Source: Megalonaias nervosa (lineage: Eukaryota > Mollusca > Bivalvia > Unionida > Unionidae). From it: a stretch of DNA of 64,000 nt. The notes under the pieces were generated by a model, which did not search any database, was not told the origin of the DNA, and worked only from the letters and a program-made list of their open reading frames with translations. Location of the stretch: assembly GCA_016617855.1 (NCBI GenBank), contig JAECUM010000809.1, positions 62,001 through 126,000 on the forward strand. Reading direction: 5' to 3'. The position numbers were made by a program, and so were the translations under genes. Below are positions 9,916 to 21,954 of this stretch, piece by piece (the first letter of the stretch is position 1; every line of letters begins with the position of its first letter).

Positions 9916-9917
9916 TC

Positions 9918-10335
9918 TTATGTCCATCCGTCCTGTCCCACACCACCCTGTCTCATCTCACCTATCATGTCCACCATCTCCAATCCTGTCCTATCCCATC
10001 TTGTCTCATCTCATCCTGTCATGTTGACCACATCCCATCCTGTCCCATCCCATCCTGTTCCTTCTCATACCATCATGTCCACCATATTCTATCCTGTCCC
10101 ATCCCATCCTATTTCATAACATTCCATGATGTCCACCATGTTATATCCTGTTTCTTCCCATCTTGTCATGTCCACCACATATCATCATGTCCCATCCCAC
10201 CTTGTTTCATCTCATCCTGTCCAATATGTACCATACTGTCACTTGTCTCATCTCATTCTGTCATGTCCTCCATGTACCATCCTGTCCTATTCCATCCTGT
10301 CCTATCTCATCCTGTCATGTCTACCATATACCATA
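9918..10335. repeat. Low-complexity CATCCTGTCC-type array
   Basis: The plus strand consists of variants of CCATCCTGTC, TCATGTCCACC and CATCTCATCCTGTC over about 400 bp. Open frames through it are rich in S, H and P only because of the repeat and are not genes. Confidence 0.75.
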
Positions 10336-10835
10336 ATTTTCCATCTGTCACAAAATTTGTATCTGCTCAGTAACTTTTGAAGGTCTGTAGATTGTAACCA
10401 TGCTCAGTGTGAGACATACAAGGCTAAAAATTTCCACTTGTCCACTTGTATTTTGAGTGATGCCTAAAAAAGGTCAATAATTCAAGATGTTTGTCATATT
10501 GGACAAATGTCATTTTAAGCAGATTTTGTATAATGTGCACTTGTAGGAAGAGTAAAATTGATAAAGGACAGGTAGAAGTTTCAACAGACTTGCCTGGGAC
10601 AAATAACCAAACATAGATTTTTCAAGCCCCAACTTTAAAAAAAATGAGATCAAGTTCTGATATGTTGGTGGGAGCACGTGTTTTATGGTTGTCATTTGTA
10701 CCGCACTTTGGATTACAGTTTGGCTGAAGAATTATTTCTGTCAATTTATTCTAGTACACAAATATTTTGGGATAAAATTAATGAATTTATCTTTATACCA
10801 GTTCAAGAGCATGATGTTTTGATTTTGATTAAAGA
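10336..10835. other. Host DNA with no recognised feature
   Basis: Between two repeat arrays lies AT-rich unique sequence with only short open frames lacking recognisable motifs. Nothing else is seen in it. Confidence 0.5.
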
Positions 10836-10839
10836 TTTT

Positions 10840-11265
10840 GGATATCTGAAGTAAGTATTGGATGAGATCAATATTTTTGATGCTTGATATTTTAGAATTT
10901 TGATAAATGATTCGGATATCTGGAGTCAGTTTTGGATGAGAATCTTTTTGATATTTAAGGATATTGATTGAGGATTTGGACATCTGGAGTCAATTTTGGA
11001 TGAGAATCTTTTTGATATTTAAGGATATTGATATGGAGGATTTGGACATCTGGAGTCAATTTTGGATGAGAATCTTTTTGATATTTAAGGATATTGATTG
11101 AGGATTTGGACATCTGGAGTCAATTTTGGATGAGAATCTTTTTGATATTTAAGGATATTGATTGAGGATTTGGACATCTGGAGTCAATTTTGGATGAGAA
11201 TCTTTTTGATATTTAAGGATATTGATTGAGGATTTGGACATCTGGAGTCAATTTTGGACGAGATA
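10840..11265. repeat. Minisatellite, unit about 61-64 bp, six to seven copies
   Basis: Near-identical units contain GAGGATTTGGACATCTGGAG, TCAATTTTGGATGAGAATC and TTTTTGATATTTAAGGATAT. The first units are more divergent, while the four central ones are almost identical, as expected for recent unequal exchange. Confidence 0.85.
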
Positions 11266-11679
11266 AAAAAAACTTCTATTTGAAGATTCTTCATATACAC
11301 TTACTCCTTACTTATAACAAATGTTCTTTACAACAAGAAACTAATTTTGCACTGATTATTTGTAATTTAACTTACTCAGAACATAAATATCTTAAAAATT
11401 CTAAATCTAGGATGAAAACAAATCATGTTGCTCATGTGATCAATATTAGTCACTGATAGAGGCAGTGTGATATTGCCCAAAATTTCAAATTTTTAAAATA
11501 TTTATGCTGTATGTAAAATTGCTAATGATCATGAATTTCCAGAGCTAGGAAGCAACCTTTTCAGTTGTAGTTTTGCACTATTCATTGTCGGTTTATTGCA
11601 TTTATCTTGAAATCAATCCCTGACACCCAGGATTTCTTCCTGGATCCATTGCGCTTGAAAGGACTGTTATTCACCATAT

Positions 11680-11696
11680 GATTTGTGTTCTCTCTG

Positions 11697-11771
<75 letters not shown>

Positions 11772-12345
11772 CTATTGTACAGGTTAGAAAATTTTTAATA
11801 TGTACTCTATGGAGATTTGAACCCAGGTCCATGAGTAAACAGCATCCATTGCCTTGCCTGCACACACCAGCCAATATTCTGTCATGATTTCATTGAATCC
11901 AGGGTTAGTGCTTTCTGTTCTATTTGGTGTATATTTATAATTCTCTATAATTAATCCTGTATACCTTGAGTTCATTGGTAGGAATCCAGAATGACTGTGT
12001 AGATAGATGAGAATTAATTACTATATCACCATTTGAGTGTGTCTGCTACACACGAGTGCATATAACACCGATTCAGTAGCATCATTTATTGGGTATGCCT
12101 TAGTCATGATGGAATATGTCTGGTGCATGCAGGCAAAGCGATGGGTGCTGTTTACCCGCAGACCTGGGTTTGAGTATCTGTAGAGTACAAATTATAAATT
12201 ATAATTTGTATTAAAATATTAAATCTGCCTAGTGTTATAAAGTATTATCCTGTAGAATCCAGGGATAGCACTTTCAATGCTGTTTTGGTGTATATTTGTA
12301 ATTCTCTCTCTCTCTCTCTCTCTCTCTCAGTGTATATATATATTA
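11680..12345. repeat. tRNA-like repeat family with (TA)n and (TC)n, two copies in inverted arrangement
   Basis: A (TA)n tract at about 11698-11766 precedes a segment (about 11808-11880) that on the minus strand contains GCAGGCAAGGCAATGGATGC and a B-box-like ACCTGGGTTCAAATCTCC. A plus-oriented copy of the same core follows at about 12100-12190 (GCAGGCAAAGCGATGGGTGC, GACCTGGGTTTGAGTATC), then a (TC)n tract at 12304-12329. A third copy is at 43680-44190. The tRNA-like boxes and simple-repeat tails suggest a SINE-type family. Confidence 0.65.
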
Positions 12346-14390
12346 TAAATGATCCTTCCATTTAACTGTAATTAGTGAGCTCCCAAAAGCCCCATGCATC
12401 ATTCTCCAGCTGACCTTTGACCACTGTTATCTCAGAGCAGACAGCATTAATTGGCATCACTGACAGGCTGTCTGGTGTGGTCACTAAATCATTCTAATTA
12501 ACTTCAAATGCAAAATTTGAGCCAGTTGAGGAGTTAGAGAACAATTGCTATTTTCTTATCTTTTAAGTAATAAATATTCTCTATGTCTGAACATATTAAG
12601 TTCTAAGTGAAGGCTTATTAAGGTGAGACAGAACTTTTGGCAAGAATGTTGCTTTGATTATTTCCACATTTCAAGTTGTAGGAACAAAATTTTGCTTTCC
12701 TGTTATTTTCAAGATAACTTGCAAATATGGTGGGGGGGAGAGATATTTCCAATTGTATTTCTTGACTGGTGGAGAAAAAAACATCCAGTGCCATAGTTAC
12801 GTAACATAAAGTGAAGTCAGTATGGCAAGGGAGGTAAGCAAAATGAGATCTTGGTAAAGCTGAAACTTTGTTTCACAGATATTGTACTTTATGGAGAAGC
12901 AGTTCCAAAGTTTGTAGTGAACTTAAAGTTCCCAAATAGGCACTCAAGTATAAGAAATTTTACCAGTACTTGCAATGGAATTCTGGCATCAATAACTTAC
13001 TAAAATGAACAGCGGTGAAAGTTCTTGTTTCATGAATCAATTATCCATACCTTTTCAAAATGGGCAATCTTGCTTTGTTGTAAGTCAGCAATAACACTTG
13101 AATATATCTGCATTCACATGCAAAAATCAGTGAGATAAATGATGTGATGTATGTTGAAACCTCTTGGAGTAATATTATTTAATGATGTTTCAGACAGAAA
13201 AAAAATGAACTTCTTTATTGGAAAAAGATTTTTATCAACAATTATTTCCAATGCTATTATAAAACTAATATCAAACCATTAAACAGCCTCCCTGCACTCA
13301 TCTTTTCATTGTTAATATCTAGCTGGGATGTCATCCTTAGTTTTTCAGAGGTCCCTCAGTAACTTGTGCCCTTGCATATACTGCAGCATGTATTTTTGTA
13401 CTCCATTTTGTGCAAGTTATTGATGGAGAGGTGTTTACAGTCCAATTCTTTACTGACTCAAAGCATTCAATACTTCACAGAAAAGAAAACACCTGTTGTA
13501 CCAAGATTAGGTGAACTTTGCAATCTAAAGAAAGTAATTAGAAAATAATAGTGTTCTCAATCATAAATTAAGATAGTAAAAACAAACTGATTTGGCAAGA
13601 ATGTAGAAAGTCTGATACAAATAAATACTGAAAAAATATGTAATTTTGTAATGATTTTTGTAAATTCTTGGCAGGATTTGGTTGCCATGGCAAGTATGTT
13701 GCATTCTGAAATAAAGCATAGCTAATACTCATCTAGTGTCCATGACAAATTTCTCACTATAAAGAAAATGATTGTTGTCAAGGAGGTAAACACTAAAGGA
13801 ATGCCAAGTTATGGACTTGAAGGATAAATCCTGTGCAAATTAGGCAGTTCAAACTTAATGCATAAATCCTGTGTAAATTAATGGTGCACAATTTTTGTCG
13901 AGAAAATTTCGCAGTACATTCTGGCATGATCATTGTGACAAGTAAACAGGAAGATTTACATATGGGCTAGACTCGCAATAAATTGCTAACTGCGAGGGAC
14001 AGGATATGCTCTGTTTGAGGCATGAATCAAATTTAAGTAGAGTGTGTTTGATAATGGTCAGACAGATGGATGAGGCCAATGTTTACGCAAGGTCAAGTTG
14101 CAGAAAATGATGGAGTTGAGATAAGCCAGAGAAAAAGTTTTGGAAAACTTGGACGATTTGAAACAGGTGTCATAAAATGATATTTTCCAGAATAGTTATT
14201 ACTAAAGATGGTATAGAGAGAATTATTCTGACTTTGATGGGAATGTTAAAAGTTTGGTGGTTGGAGAAAGTAATCCTGATTGGCATAGCTAAGTGGGTGG
14301 GTGGGGGTGTGTATTTCAGATGGAATTCAATGATTTAAGAAATTCCCCTCATGAAATTAGTCTGAGTTCAGAGAAGAGTCAGAATTTTAC
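12346..14390. other. Host DNA with no recognised gene
   Basis: About 2 kb of unique-looking AT-rich sequence. The longest frames are around 60 codons and show no conserved domain or splice-linked exon that I can support. No viral homology to the neighbouring elements was noticed. Confidence 0.5.
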
Positions 14391-14394
14391 AAGC

Positions 14395-14990
14395 AGGTCA
14401 AATATATAATGCAGTCTAGTGGTTGTAACTAGCTTTGCAGTTTATATTTGACAATCTATTGGTTGTAACTAGCCTTGCAGTTTATGTATGACAGTCTAGT
14501 GGCTGTACTAGCCTTGCAGTTTATATATGACACAGTCTAGTGGTTGTAACTAGCCATGCAGTTTATATTTGACAGTCTAGTGGTTGTAACTAGCCTTGCA
14601 GTTTATATATGACAGTCTAGTGGCTGTACTAGCTGTGCATTTTATATATGACACAGTCTAGTGTTTGTAACTAACTTTGCAGTTTATATATGTCACAGTC
14701 TAGTGTTTGTAACTAACTTTGCAGTTTATATATGTCACAATCTAGTGGTTATAACTAGCTTTGCATTTTATATATGACACAGTCTAGTGGCTGTACTAGC
14801 ATTGCATTTTATATATGATACAATCTAGTGACTGTAAGCAGCCTTGCAGTTTATATATGACGTGGGATAGTGGCTATAACTAGCCTTACAGTTTTTATGT
14901 CACAATCTAGTAGCTGTAAGGAACCTTGTATTTTATATATGACACAGTCTAGAGGCTGCAGCTAGTCTTACAGTTTATATATGACACAAT
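14395..14990. repeat. Minisatellite, unit about 42-45 bp, about 13 copies
   Basis: Units run GTCTAGTGGTTGTAACTAGC then CTTGCAGTTTATATATGACA with substitutions and small indels. No unique spacers separate them, so it is a plain tandem array. Confidence 0.85.
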
Positions 14991-15054
14991 TTTAAGATAA
15001 CCTCATACATGAAGAAAATGAATCATTGCTGTTTTAACAACATTATGATCTGTA

Positions 15055-15640
15055 AGCCACAGGTTTCTGAAACGTAATTCATTTATTTGTTCTATTTGTC
15101 AACTAGTCTGAAACATGATTCATTTATTTGTTCTATTTGTCAACTTGTCTGAGACATGATTCATTTATTTGTTCTATTTGTCAACTTGTCTGAAATATGA
15201 TTCATTTATTGGTATCTATTTGTCAACTTGTCTGAACATGATTCATTTATTTGTATCAGTTTGTCAACTTGTCTGAAACATGATTCATTTATTTGTATGT
15301 GTTTGTCAACTTGCCTGCAATATAATTCATTTATTTGTATCTATTTGTCAACTTGTCTGAATATGATTCATTTATTTGTATCCGTTTGTCAACTTCTCTG
15401 AAACATGATTTATTTATTTGTATCTGTTTGTCAGCTAGTCTGAAACACCATTCCTTTGTATGTGTTTGTTAATTAGTTGGAAACATGATTCATTTATTTG
15501 TATGTGTTTGACAACTTGACTGAAACATGATTCATTTATTTCTATATTTGACAACTTGCCTGAAACATGATTAATTTGTATCTATTTGACAACTTGTCTG
15601 AAACATGATTCATTTATTTATATCTGTCAACTTGTCTGAT
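15055..15640. repeat. Minisatellite, unit about 42 bp, about 13 copies
   Basis: Units run TCTGAAACATGATTCATTTA then TTTGTATCTGTTTGTCAACT with variants. It directly follows the preceding array but is of unrelated sequence. Confidence 0.85.
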
Positions 15641-15904
15641 ATATCCTTAGTATCAGAGATAAAGGGACATTTAAAACAATTCTGGACCCATGATGTAATC
15701 ATGTTATAGCTGAATTCATATTCTAATTGAGCATGTTATAGCAGGCTTTGCCTTATTGTTTCTAATCATGTAAAGATATGGAGTTCGACCAGTCTCTCTT
15801 CTTTAATTTCCATCACAGTTGTGTTTTGTATATGTCTTAATCTCGTGACTGCAACCAGTCTCTCATCTTCTGTAATTTCCATCATAGTTGTACCAGTGCA
15901 TGAC

Positions 15905-16235
15905 TTAATCTATAGAGGGTGACTCCTTTAATCAAGGACTACAGGCAAATAGCATTATTTTGTGTCATTTATTGAGGTGACTCCTTTAATCAAGGACTAC
16001 AGGCACAGTGTAATTTTTGTTTCATTTTTAGAGGGTGACTCTTTCAATCAAGGACTACAGGCAAATAGTGTCATTTTTGCGTTATTTATCGAGGGTGAAT
16101 CCTTTAATCAGGGACTACAGGCAAATAGTGTTTAGTTTTACTTTATTTATAAAGGATGACTCCTATAATCAAGGACTACAGTCAAATAGTGTCATTTTTG
16201 CATCATTTATAGAGGGTGACTCATCAAGGACTATT
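15905..16235. repeat. Minisatellite, unit about 57 bp, five to six copies
   Basis: Units contain GAGGGTGACTCCTTTAATCA, AGGACTACAGGCAAATAG and TGTCATTTTTGC. The array ends about 260 bp before the left terminal repeat of element B. Confidence 0.8.
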
Positions 16236-16497
16236 CTACCTTGAGGTCATTTTAAGAAGAAAATATGGCAATAAATATCATACTGGAAGTTAATAGTAAT
16301 TACTGTTTGCGCTTATAATCTTCAGTATTATAAATAAAGAATTCTATTGGAATGTACATGCTACAGATGCACATACTTTGCTTACAATTGTTAGCATGTT
16401 TGATTGGAGAATTGATTTTGATTGGTTAATTTTGATTTTGATTGGAATTTGATTGGTTAATTGTGCACTAAATTCTATCATTGTCATAATATGCAGG

Positions 16498-16728
16498 AGC
16501 AGCAGAGGAGGTGAACAGACCACATGTCTGAATCGTCATTTGTCAAAAAAATAAGGTTCCTACGAAGGCTGAAAAATAATGTCGATAACGCTAAACCAAA
16601 ACCTCTAACTGACCGAGAGTTTCTCTAATTGGGTTAGCTTATCTCGTTACTTCATCTCCGACTCTTTGTTTTGTGTTTCGTTTACTCAACGGGTCACTCA
16701 GTATTGGTCGTTCACCTCCTCTGCTGCT
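16498..16728. repeat. Left terminal inverted repeat of element B (231 bp)
   Basis: It begins AGCAGCAGAGGAGGTGAAC and ends with the inverse, GTTCACCTCCTCTGCTGCT. The internal part shares blocks with the reverse complement of 32579-32845, including AAGGTTCCTAC, AGGCTGAAAAA, ATAACG-TAAAC, GGGTTAGCT and CGGGTCACTCA. It is thus a terminal repeat whose own two edges are also inverted copies of each other. Confidence 0.9.
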
Positions 16729-16762
16729 GTAAATTAAACAGCCAGTATAAATATTATCAGTA

Positions 16763-17998
16763 ATGATTGGAGAACCCCACTCAGCTAGATTAGCTCGAGA
16801 GCGACTAGAGGCAATTAAAAAATATTTACCTGTTCGTGATTCTGTTAAGCACCAACTACAATCACGTCAGGAATCTCATGTTGAATTTGCAGAGGATACA
16901 AAACAATTATTTAAACCTATTACAGAAACCACTAAAGGTCTTCTTCCTGTATTAGAAAAAACTGCTGAAGCAACTGGAAAAATAGCAGAAGAACAAAACA
17001 AACAAAAAGGATTTTACGGGGACTTCCAGCTGAAATAGCTGCTGCTCAACCTGAAGGCGCTGAAGTACCACTAACCCCTAAAGCAAAAAAGACAAAAATA
17101 AAGATTGATCTGACTGATAGATTCAATGAAAAAGCTTTTGAACATATTAGGGGAATTGACAAGAAGGATTTACATACTTCTGCTGTTGATTCTTTCAAAA
17201 ATAGAAAACCTTTTTTAAATCCTGAACACGTTAAAAAATCTAGATTGTGAAGGCTGGTATAAATGGATATATTGCATAAACACAGGAGTTGATCAAGTTA
17301 AAGTAAATGATCCAGATTATATTGAATATAAAATAAATATAAGTAATTATATTAGAGACTTAGATTTTGAAGGGGGAAGTGCGAGAGAACAACAACTACA
17401 ACAAAAACAAGCAATACAAGAAGAAAGAGCACAAGCAAAACGAGCAAAAGAATTAGAAAAGGTAGTAAAAAAGGCAGAAAGAGAACGTAAAAAACAGGAT
17501 AAAGGAAAAATAGAAGGACTACTACTGTATACAGAAAGAGAAAAACAACAAAAACAACAATCTCCAAAATCACGAATACCATTGCCACAGTCTCCAAAAC
17601 CACAAAAACAACAGAAACCAAGCAAAAAGGGAGAGGAAGAAGAATGGCAAGACGCTCCCGTCAACACAGAAGCATGGTGGAGACAATATCTAGAGAAGGA
17701 AAAAGAAAACAAATTACAAAAAGATTTAGAAGAATTAGAATTGCTTGAAAAAGAACCTCCTACTGGAAGTGGATTTACTAATCAAGGAAGCGGTTTTATT
17801 AATTGTCCAAACAGCGTTCTCTCCGATGTTGATCGACTAGAAATCCTCATTGGCGGAAAACGAGCTAGTAATAATTCCCCAGAAATAATTAATGAAGCAG
17901 CTGATATTTGCAAACGATTATTTACAGGCGGTATCATGGATATTAATGTGTATCGGTCTCTCATTAATGAAATCGCCGATGACTACCACAGTGACTAA
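16763..17998 (+). pseudogene. Gene 1: coiled-coil virion protein with conserved C-terminal domain, broken (copy B)
   Basis: It starts 35 bp inside the left repeat with IGEPHSARLARERLEAIKKY and continues as a charged, helix-prone protein. A middle part is very rich in E, K, Q and R (about 17380-17560, coiled-coil-like), followed by a P/Q/K-rich linker. The conserved C-terminal domain contains DVDRLEILIGG and EIINEAADICKRLFTGGIMD. The same C-terminal domain occurs in copies C (37463-37684), D (52850-53060) and E (to 58664). Frameshifts lie near 17015 and 17240. I recognise no named family; as the first gene of the capsid cassette it is probably a virion or assembly protein (inference). GSG motifs near 17770-17790 resemble protease sites. 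Confidence 0.65.
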
Positions 17999-18042
17999 GT
18001 CACTGGATTGAGTATATAATTAAATACAGTTACTATAATAAA

Positions 18043-18492
18043 ATGATCGCATATAATACTCAACGTGGACCAACCATGGTCAGGGTAATAAATTCATGAT
18101 TACCAGTATACAAAATGACCTACGGAGATGGACTAGGTGATGTTGTTCAGGGTCTATTTAGAAGGATAGCCCCAAAAGCAATACCGATTGCAAAGCATCT
18201 GGGAATGAAAGCTGTTGATGTTGTTTGTGAAAAAGGTATTGGTGCTGTTGGTAATGTTGCTAGTAAGGCATTCTCAGCAATCAAGGATAGACTAATACAA
18301 TTAATACGACGAAAACCTCAGCCACCAGTGAAACTGGCCAGCACTGATGTGATGCCTGCAAATATTAGTAAAATAATAAATCAAGCTGCGAATCAAAAAC
18401 TGGCAGAGTTGGCTAGTGTACCAATGTCAGAAAAAGAAAAAAATATAACCGCTAGTCTGATAGCAGGAAGTGGTCTTCGTGTTAGACAATAA
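18043..18492 (+). pseudogene. Gene 2: small basic minor virion protein, one nonsense codon (copy B)
   Basis: The frame from 18043 aligns with the intact copy E gene at 58694. The short N-terminus ends in VRVINS; after a stop at codon 19 come PVY and YGDGLGDVVQGLFRR, then IAPKAIPIAKHLGMKAVD, a K/R-rich segment, ISKIINQAANQKL and the end LIAGSGLRVRQ. The last motif (I-A-G-S-G) matches the adenain type II cleavage consensus [MIL]xGx-G. It may be an adenovirus pVI/pVIII-like cement or membrane protein, by position before the capsid gene; that is inference. The sequence from codon 25 on is open. Confidence 0.6.
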
Positions 18493-18506
18493 TAAATATA
18501 ATAAAG

Positions 18507-19883
18507 ATGTTCAAATGTATGTCTGATCCTGCGTTTGACATGGACGCACCAGTACTCAAGGATGAGTCTGCGCGTGATTATCAATATTATTCTTATGATG
18601 CACGAATTCCAGATCAGCATGGAAGAATTGAACTGCAAGTTCAGGATACAAGCAGATATTTCTTACCCGCTGAAGCATTTATTGAAGTAGAAGGTGAGAT
18701 TATAAAAACAGATAATACTGAATACAATGCTAATGTTAGAGTTGGTTTTGTTGATAATGGCATTATGGCGTTGTTTGATAGCGCTACGTACATGATTGAT
18801 GGAAAAAATATTGAATCAATTCAAAAAGATGTTGACGTTGCAACGACAATACTTGGCCTTGCAAGATACAGCGATGATTATTCAAGATCAGCTTGTCCAT
18901 CAATGATGTTTGTAAAGGATACTTCTGACCACCCTGACAACAGACAATATGGTATAAGACAACCAAGAAACTTCGCCGGCGCCACTGACGTTGATGTTAA
19001 TCCAGTGGTTCATGGTGCTAATCCAGAATTTAACTTAGGATTTGCAGCACGTCGATCAATGTTACAAGGAAATAGAAGAGCGTTTTCTTGTACAATTCCA
19101 CTGACACATATCTATGGATTTTGTAGAAATGTTAGAAAAGTCTTTTTCGGAGCTAAGCATACAGTTGTACTTGTACGAAAAGCAACCGACAATGATGCAA
19201 TATGGCAACCTATTGGTGATGCTGGTAAAGTAATTCTTACAAAACTTTCATTGTGGATGCCAGTAATGACTCCATCAATATCTGAAGAAGATCGGTTACT
19301 TGCTTTCATGGGCAGCGGCGGTAAATCGATGTTATCATGGTTAACAATGACCACAGATTCTATCCAGAGTAACATTAATGGTTTATTTACATGGCAAATA
19401 GCTTCTCAGCAAGGTGTTTCTGCACCACGACATATATTTATTGCATTTCAAGATGCTGCACAGGTAAATGATCAAACACGTAGTATTATGATATTTGACA
19501 ATCTTGGTGTTTCCGAGGTTTCATTGAGGATAAATGGACATCAATAACCATCCGAGGATATTTTATTGAATTTTGAGCAAAATCATGTAGCACGTGCATA
19601 TCATCGTCTGATGACGTTCATGGGACGTGATCAAAATGTTGATTCTGGTTTACAAATATCACAGTTAGATTTTACAACCTTATATCCAATTTATTACTTT
19701 TCACTTGAACACTTAGATTTGTTCAGACAATCTGTTGTAGATATACATTTTTGAGCTCGTGTGACAATAGGAGTTATTGCTAATTACAGAGCAATCGCTG
19801 TTTTACTCAGCGATAAGTCAATGTTACTTGAAGGTGTTGGTGGACGAATGAGAGTTGTTGATGCTCCAGTAGAAAACATGTAA
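18507..19883 (+). pseudogene. Major capsid protein, two nonsense codons (copy B)
   Basis: The 458-codon frame is collinear with the intact capsid gene of copy E. Conserved landmarks are YYSYDARIPDQHGRIE, TSRYFLPAEAFIEVEGE, NGIMALFDSATYMIDGK, IPLTHIYGFCRNVRKV, FGAKHTVVLVRKATDND, LSLWMPVMTPS and RHIFIAFQDA. These are hallmarks of the hexon-like double-jelly-roll capsid proteins found in adintovirus-type elements of invertebrates. Premature stops are at 19545-19547 and 19752-19754; otherwise the frame is preserved, pointing to recent decay. It sits 14 bp after gene 2 and 22 bp before the LPGT gene. Confidence 0.85.
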
Positions 19884-19905
19884 TTAGATCGCTCATAATA
19901 TTATA

Positions 19906-20373
19906 ATGTCATATAATCACGTTAATGTCAGTCTGACTCCTGGTCAGATTAAAAGGCTACAATCAGCATCAAAAAATAACTGTGGATTAAAATTATCGCT
20001 AAAAAGAGAACAAATGAGTGGTGCAAATAAATTATCGTTGACCGAGCGTCAGTTCAGAAACTTCAATGAAGCCAAAAAATCAAATAAAGGTATAAAACTT
20101 AATCCTTCTGTGGGCGCCATTAAAGATATTGTTAAATCTGGCGGAATTTTTCCACTTCTTGGAGCTATACCAGCATTAATAGCCGCTGCAGCCCCAGCTG
20201 TTGCAAAAGCAGCTGCATTAGGCACTGTTGGAACCGCTGCTGGAATGGCATTAAAGAAAGCAACCGGACAGGGAATAAAAACCTCCAAAAAAATGGGAAG
20301 GGGTCTAAGATTGCCAGGGACCCCATATTCATGGTACGGAAAGGGTCTAAGACTTCCCGGGACAGTTCATTGA
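19906..20373 (+). CDS. LPGT-motif hydrophobic/basic virion protein (copy B)
   Basis: The intact 155-residue frame starts in TATAATG. The N-terminal part has two K-rich repeats of the type LKLSLKREQM and IKLNPSVGAI. The middle is a strongly hydrophobic helix (FPLLGAIPALIAAAAPAVAK through GTAAGMALKKATG), and the tail is basic with two tandem GLRLPGT motifs (MGRGLRLPGT and GKGLRLPGT). Position between capsid and protease and the amphipathic layout suggest a membrane-lytic or core protein like adenovirus pVI or pX, which is inference. The duplicated LPGT motif is unique to this copy; copies A and E have one. Confidence 0.65.
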   Translation: MSYNHVNVSLTPGQIKRLQSASKNNCGLKLSLKREQMSGANKLSLTERQFRNFNEAKKSNKGIKLNPSVGAIKDIVKSGGIFPLLGAIPALIAAAAPAVAKAAALGTVGTAAGMALKKATGQGIKTSKKMGRGLRLPGTPYSWYGKGLRLPGTVH

Positions 20374-20381
20374 TTCTGCCC

Positions 20382-20795
20382 ATGTCCAATTTTGATTTAC
20401 TTGATGCTGCTAAAAAATTAAAAATAAAAAACTTCAGAGGCGTTTTTATGCATGATCAATTACCAAAAAAACCAAACAATATTGAAACTGGTATTATTAA
20501 TCTCAATAAAAACTCTGGTCCAGGCACCCACTGGGTTGCGTATGCAATTGATCCACGTGGAATTATTTATTTTGATTCATATGGACTAGCACCACCAAAA
20601 GAATTTTTAGAATATGTTAGCAGCATGCAAAGTACTCCAATATTGTATTCAACGCTACCAACACAAAAAATAACTGATCCACCAATATGTGGTCGTGAAG
20701 TACTCGCTGTACTTGATATGGTATCAAAATCAACAAAACCACCTCATAAAGTCGTGCATGAATATACTACGTTGTCACATTTAAACAGACATTAG
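20382..20795 (+). CDS. Adenain-like cysteine protease (copy B)
   Basis: The 137-residue frame starts at the ATG giving MSNFDLLDAAKKL, as in copies A and E; the longer in-frame start at 20331 would overlap the LPGT gene. Catalytic features are histidine in GTHWVAYAID, aspartate in YFDSYGLAPP and cysteine in PPICGREVLAVL, preceded by a conserved glutamine in LPTQ. This is the virion maturation protease; likely substrates include proteins with IxGxG motifs encoded nearby. The frame is open, so it is one of the few unbroken genes of element B. It is followed after 8 bp by the fibre-like gene. Confidence 0.8.
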   Translation: MSNFDLLDAAKKLKIKNFRGVFMHDQLPKKPNNIETGIINLNKNSGPGTHWVAYAIDPRGIIYFDSYGLAPPKEFLEYVSSMQSTPILYSTLPTQKITDPPICGREVLAVLDMVSKSTKPPHKVVHEYTTLSHLNRH

Positions 20796-20803
20796 TAAAT
20801 ATA

Positions 20804-21804
20804 ATGGTAGATATTTACGGAAGATCTTCTCGTGGTAAAGCTCAGCAGCAAGGTGATCTAAATATGCAACTCTTGACCAGCTCAGAAATGAAATTGATGA
20901 TTTATTAAACATTACAAGTGTGGATCAAAATGAAGTCGTTTTTCAGGATAAACAAGGACGATTAAAGACAAGTAATATATAACTGCCATATGTACTCATA
21001 CGAATTCCTGCCGCGGTTATTGTTACTTTTACTGATTTAGGTAAAATACAAGATTCCGGTAAGTCAGTCAACGATTATATTAAGAAAGCTGGTGATTCAT
21101 TCAAGGGTAACATTATCATGAATCGAAATAAAATTATAGACCTTGGAAACCCAACCGCAGATACAGACGCCGCAACAAAAAAATATGTCGATGATCTAGA
21201 ATCTAAGTACGTATTAGCCAACAGCGGTATAATGCGTGCATTTCTCAACATGAATAATAATGGTATTAATAATCTCAGAACACCAGAATATGATTTTGAT
21301 GCTGCAACAAAGAAATACGTCGATGATAAGGAAATTCCAGTAACAACTTCATTAAAAACAATCAATGATGAAATGACCACAATTAATACTAGTTTTACTA
21401 GACATGTACAAACGTTTTTAAATTTTCGTAGAAACATAAACAAATCTGTATATGAATTTTTTGGTGATCCACCAACCGTTGATATCAAACTCGCCGATGT
21501 TAACACGAAACTCAACGACATTGTCAGTGGAATTCCTAATATTGTTCAAAAAACTGATCTGATTAAAATTCCACATAAACAAATTAACAATATCGTGTAC
21601 AAAGTAGCATCAGGATCATCAACATGGACACCACAAAATAACAGTCTCGAACATACCGCAGAAGTAACTGGGTTATACAGGCTGTCCATGTATGGTTTGG
21701 AAATTAATGCTGACACTTCATCATCACCGAATATATATCATAATCCTCTACTGGTGATGTTAAATAAGAACACCAAAGAAACATTTATGTTGACATCAAT
21801 GTAA
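20804..21804 (+). pseudogene. Fibre-like protein with phage-tail-type repeats, broken (copy B)
   Basis: The start (MVDIYGR) lies in TATAATG. The N-terminal LRNEIDDLL segment is followed by two tail-fibre-type repeats, seen as RNKIIDLGNPTADTDAATKK and NNLRTPEYDFDAATKKYVDD. The pattern NKI-N-x-P-x-x-DAATKKYVD is common in trimeric tail fibres of phages and large viruses. The distal part has helical and beta segments ending near LLVMLNKNTKETF. Frameshifts are near 20865 and a stop at about 20980, after which the frame is open from about 21000 to 21804. Expected role: a receptor-binding spike at capsid vertices (inference). Related genes are at 61731 and 42490. Confidence 0.7.
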
Positions 21805-21954
21805 ATGCCCCCGAGACGTTACTGGTGGTGTCTGGAATTCGTAGCTGAAACTCCTAATTAATTACTTAATTAAATGACAACGTCATAGTATAATCAATCA
21901 AAACCAAGGACCCCAGTCCTACATCGATGTTCAACATCACAGATACAATCAAAT

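Noticed and set aside
9856..10380. S/H/P-rich open frames
   Set aside because: They are translation of the CATCCTGTCC array only.
14395..15640. Regularly spaced repeats that could suggest a CRISPR array
   Set aside because: Units are contiguous tandem copies with gradual divergence and no unique spacers, in a eukaryotic context with no cas genes.
17347..17712. Cys/Ser/Phe-rich open frames on the minus strand
   Set aside because: They are the antisense of the K/E/Q-rich coiled-coil part of gene 1 and have no family features.
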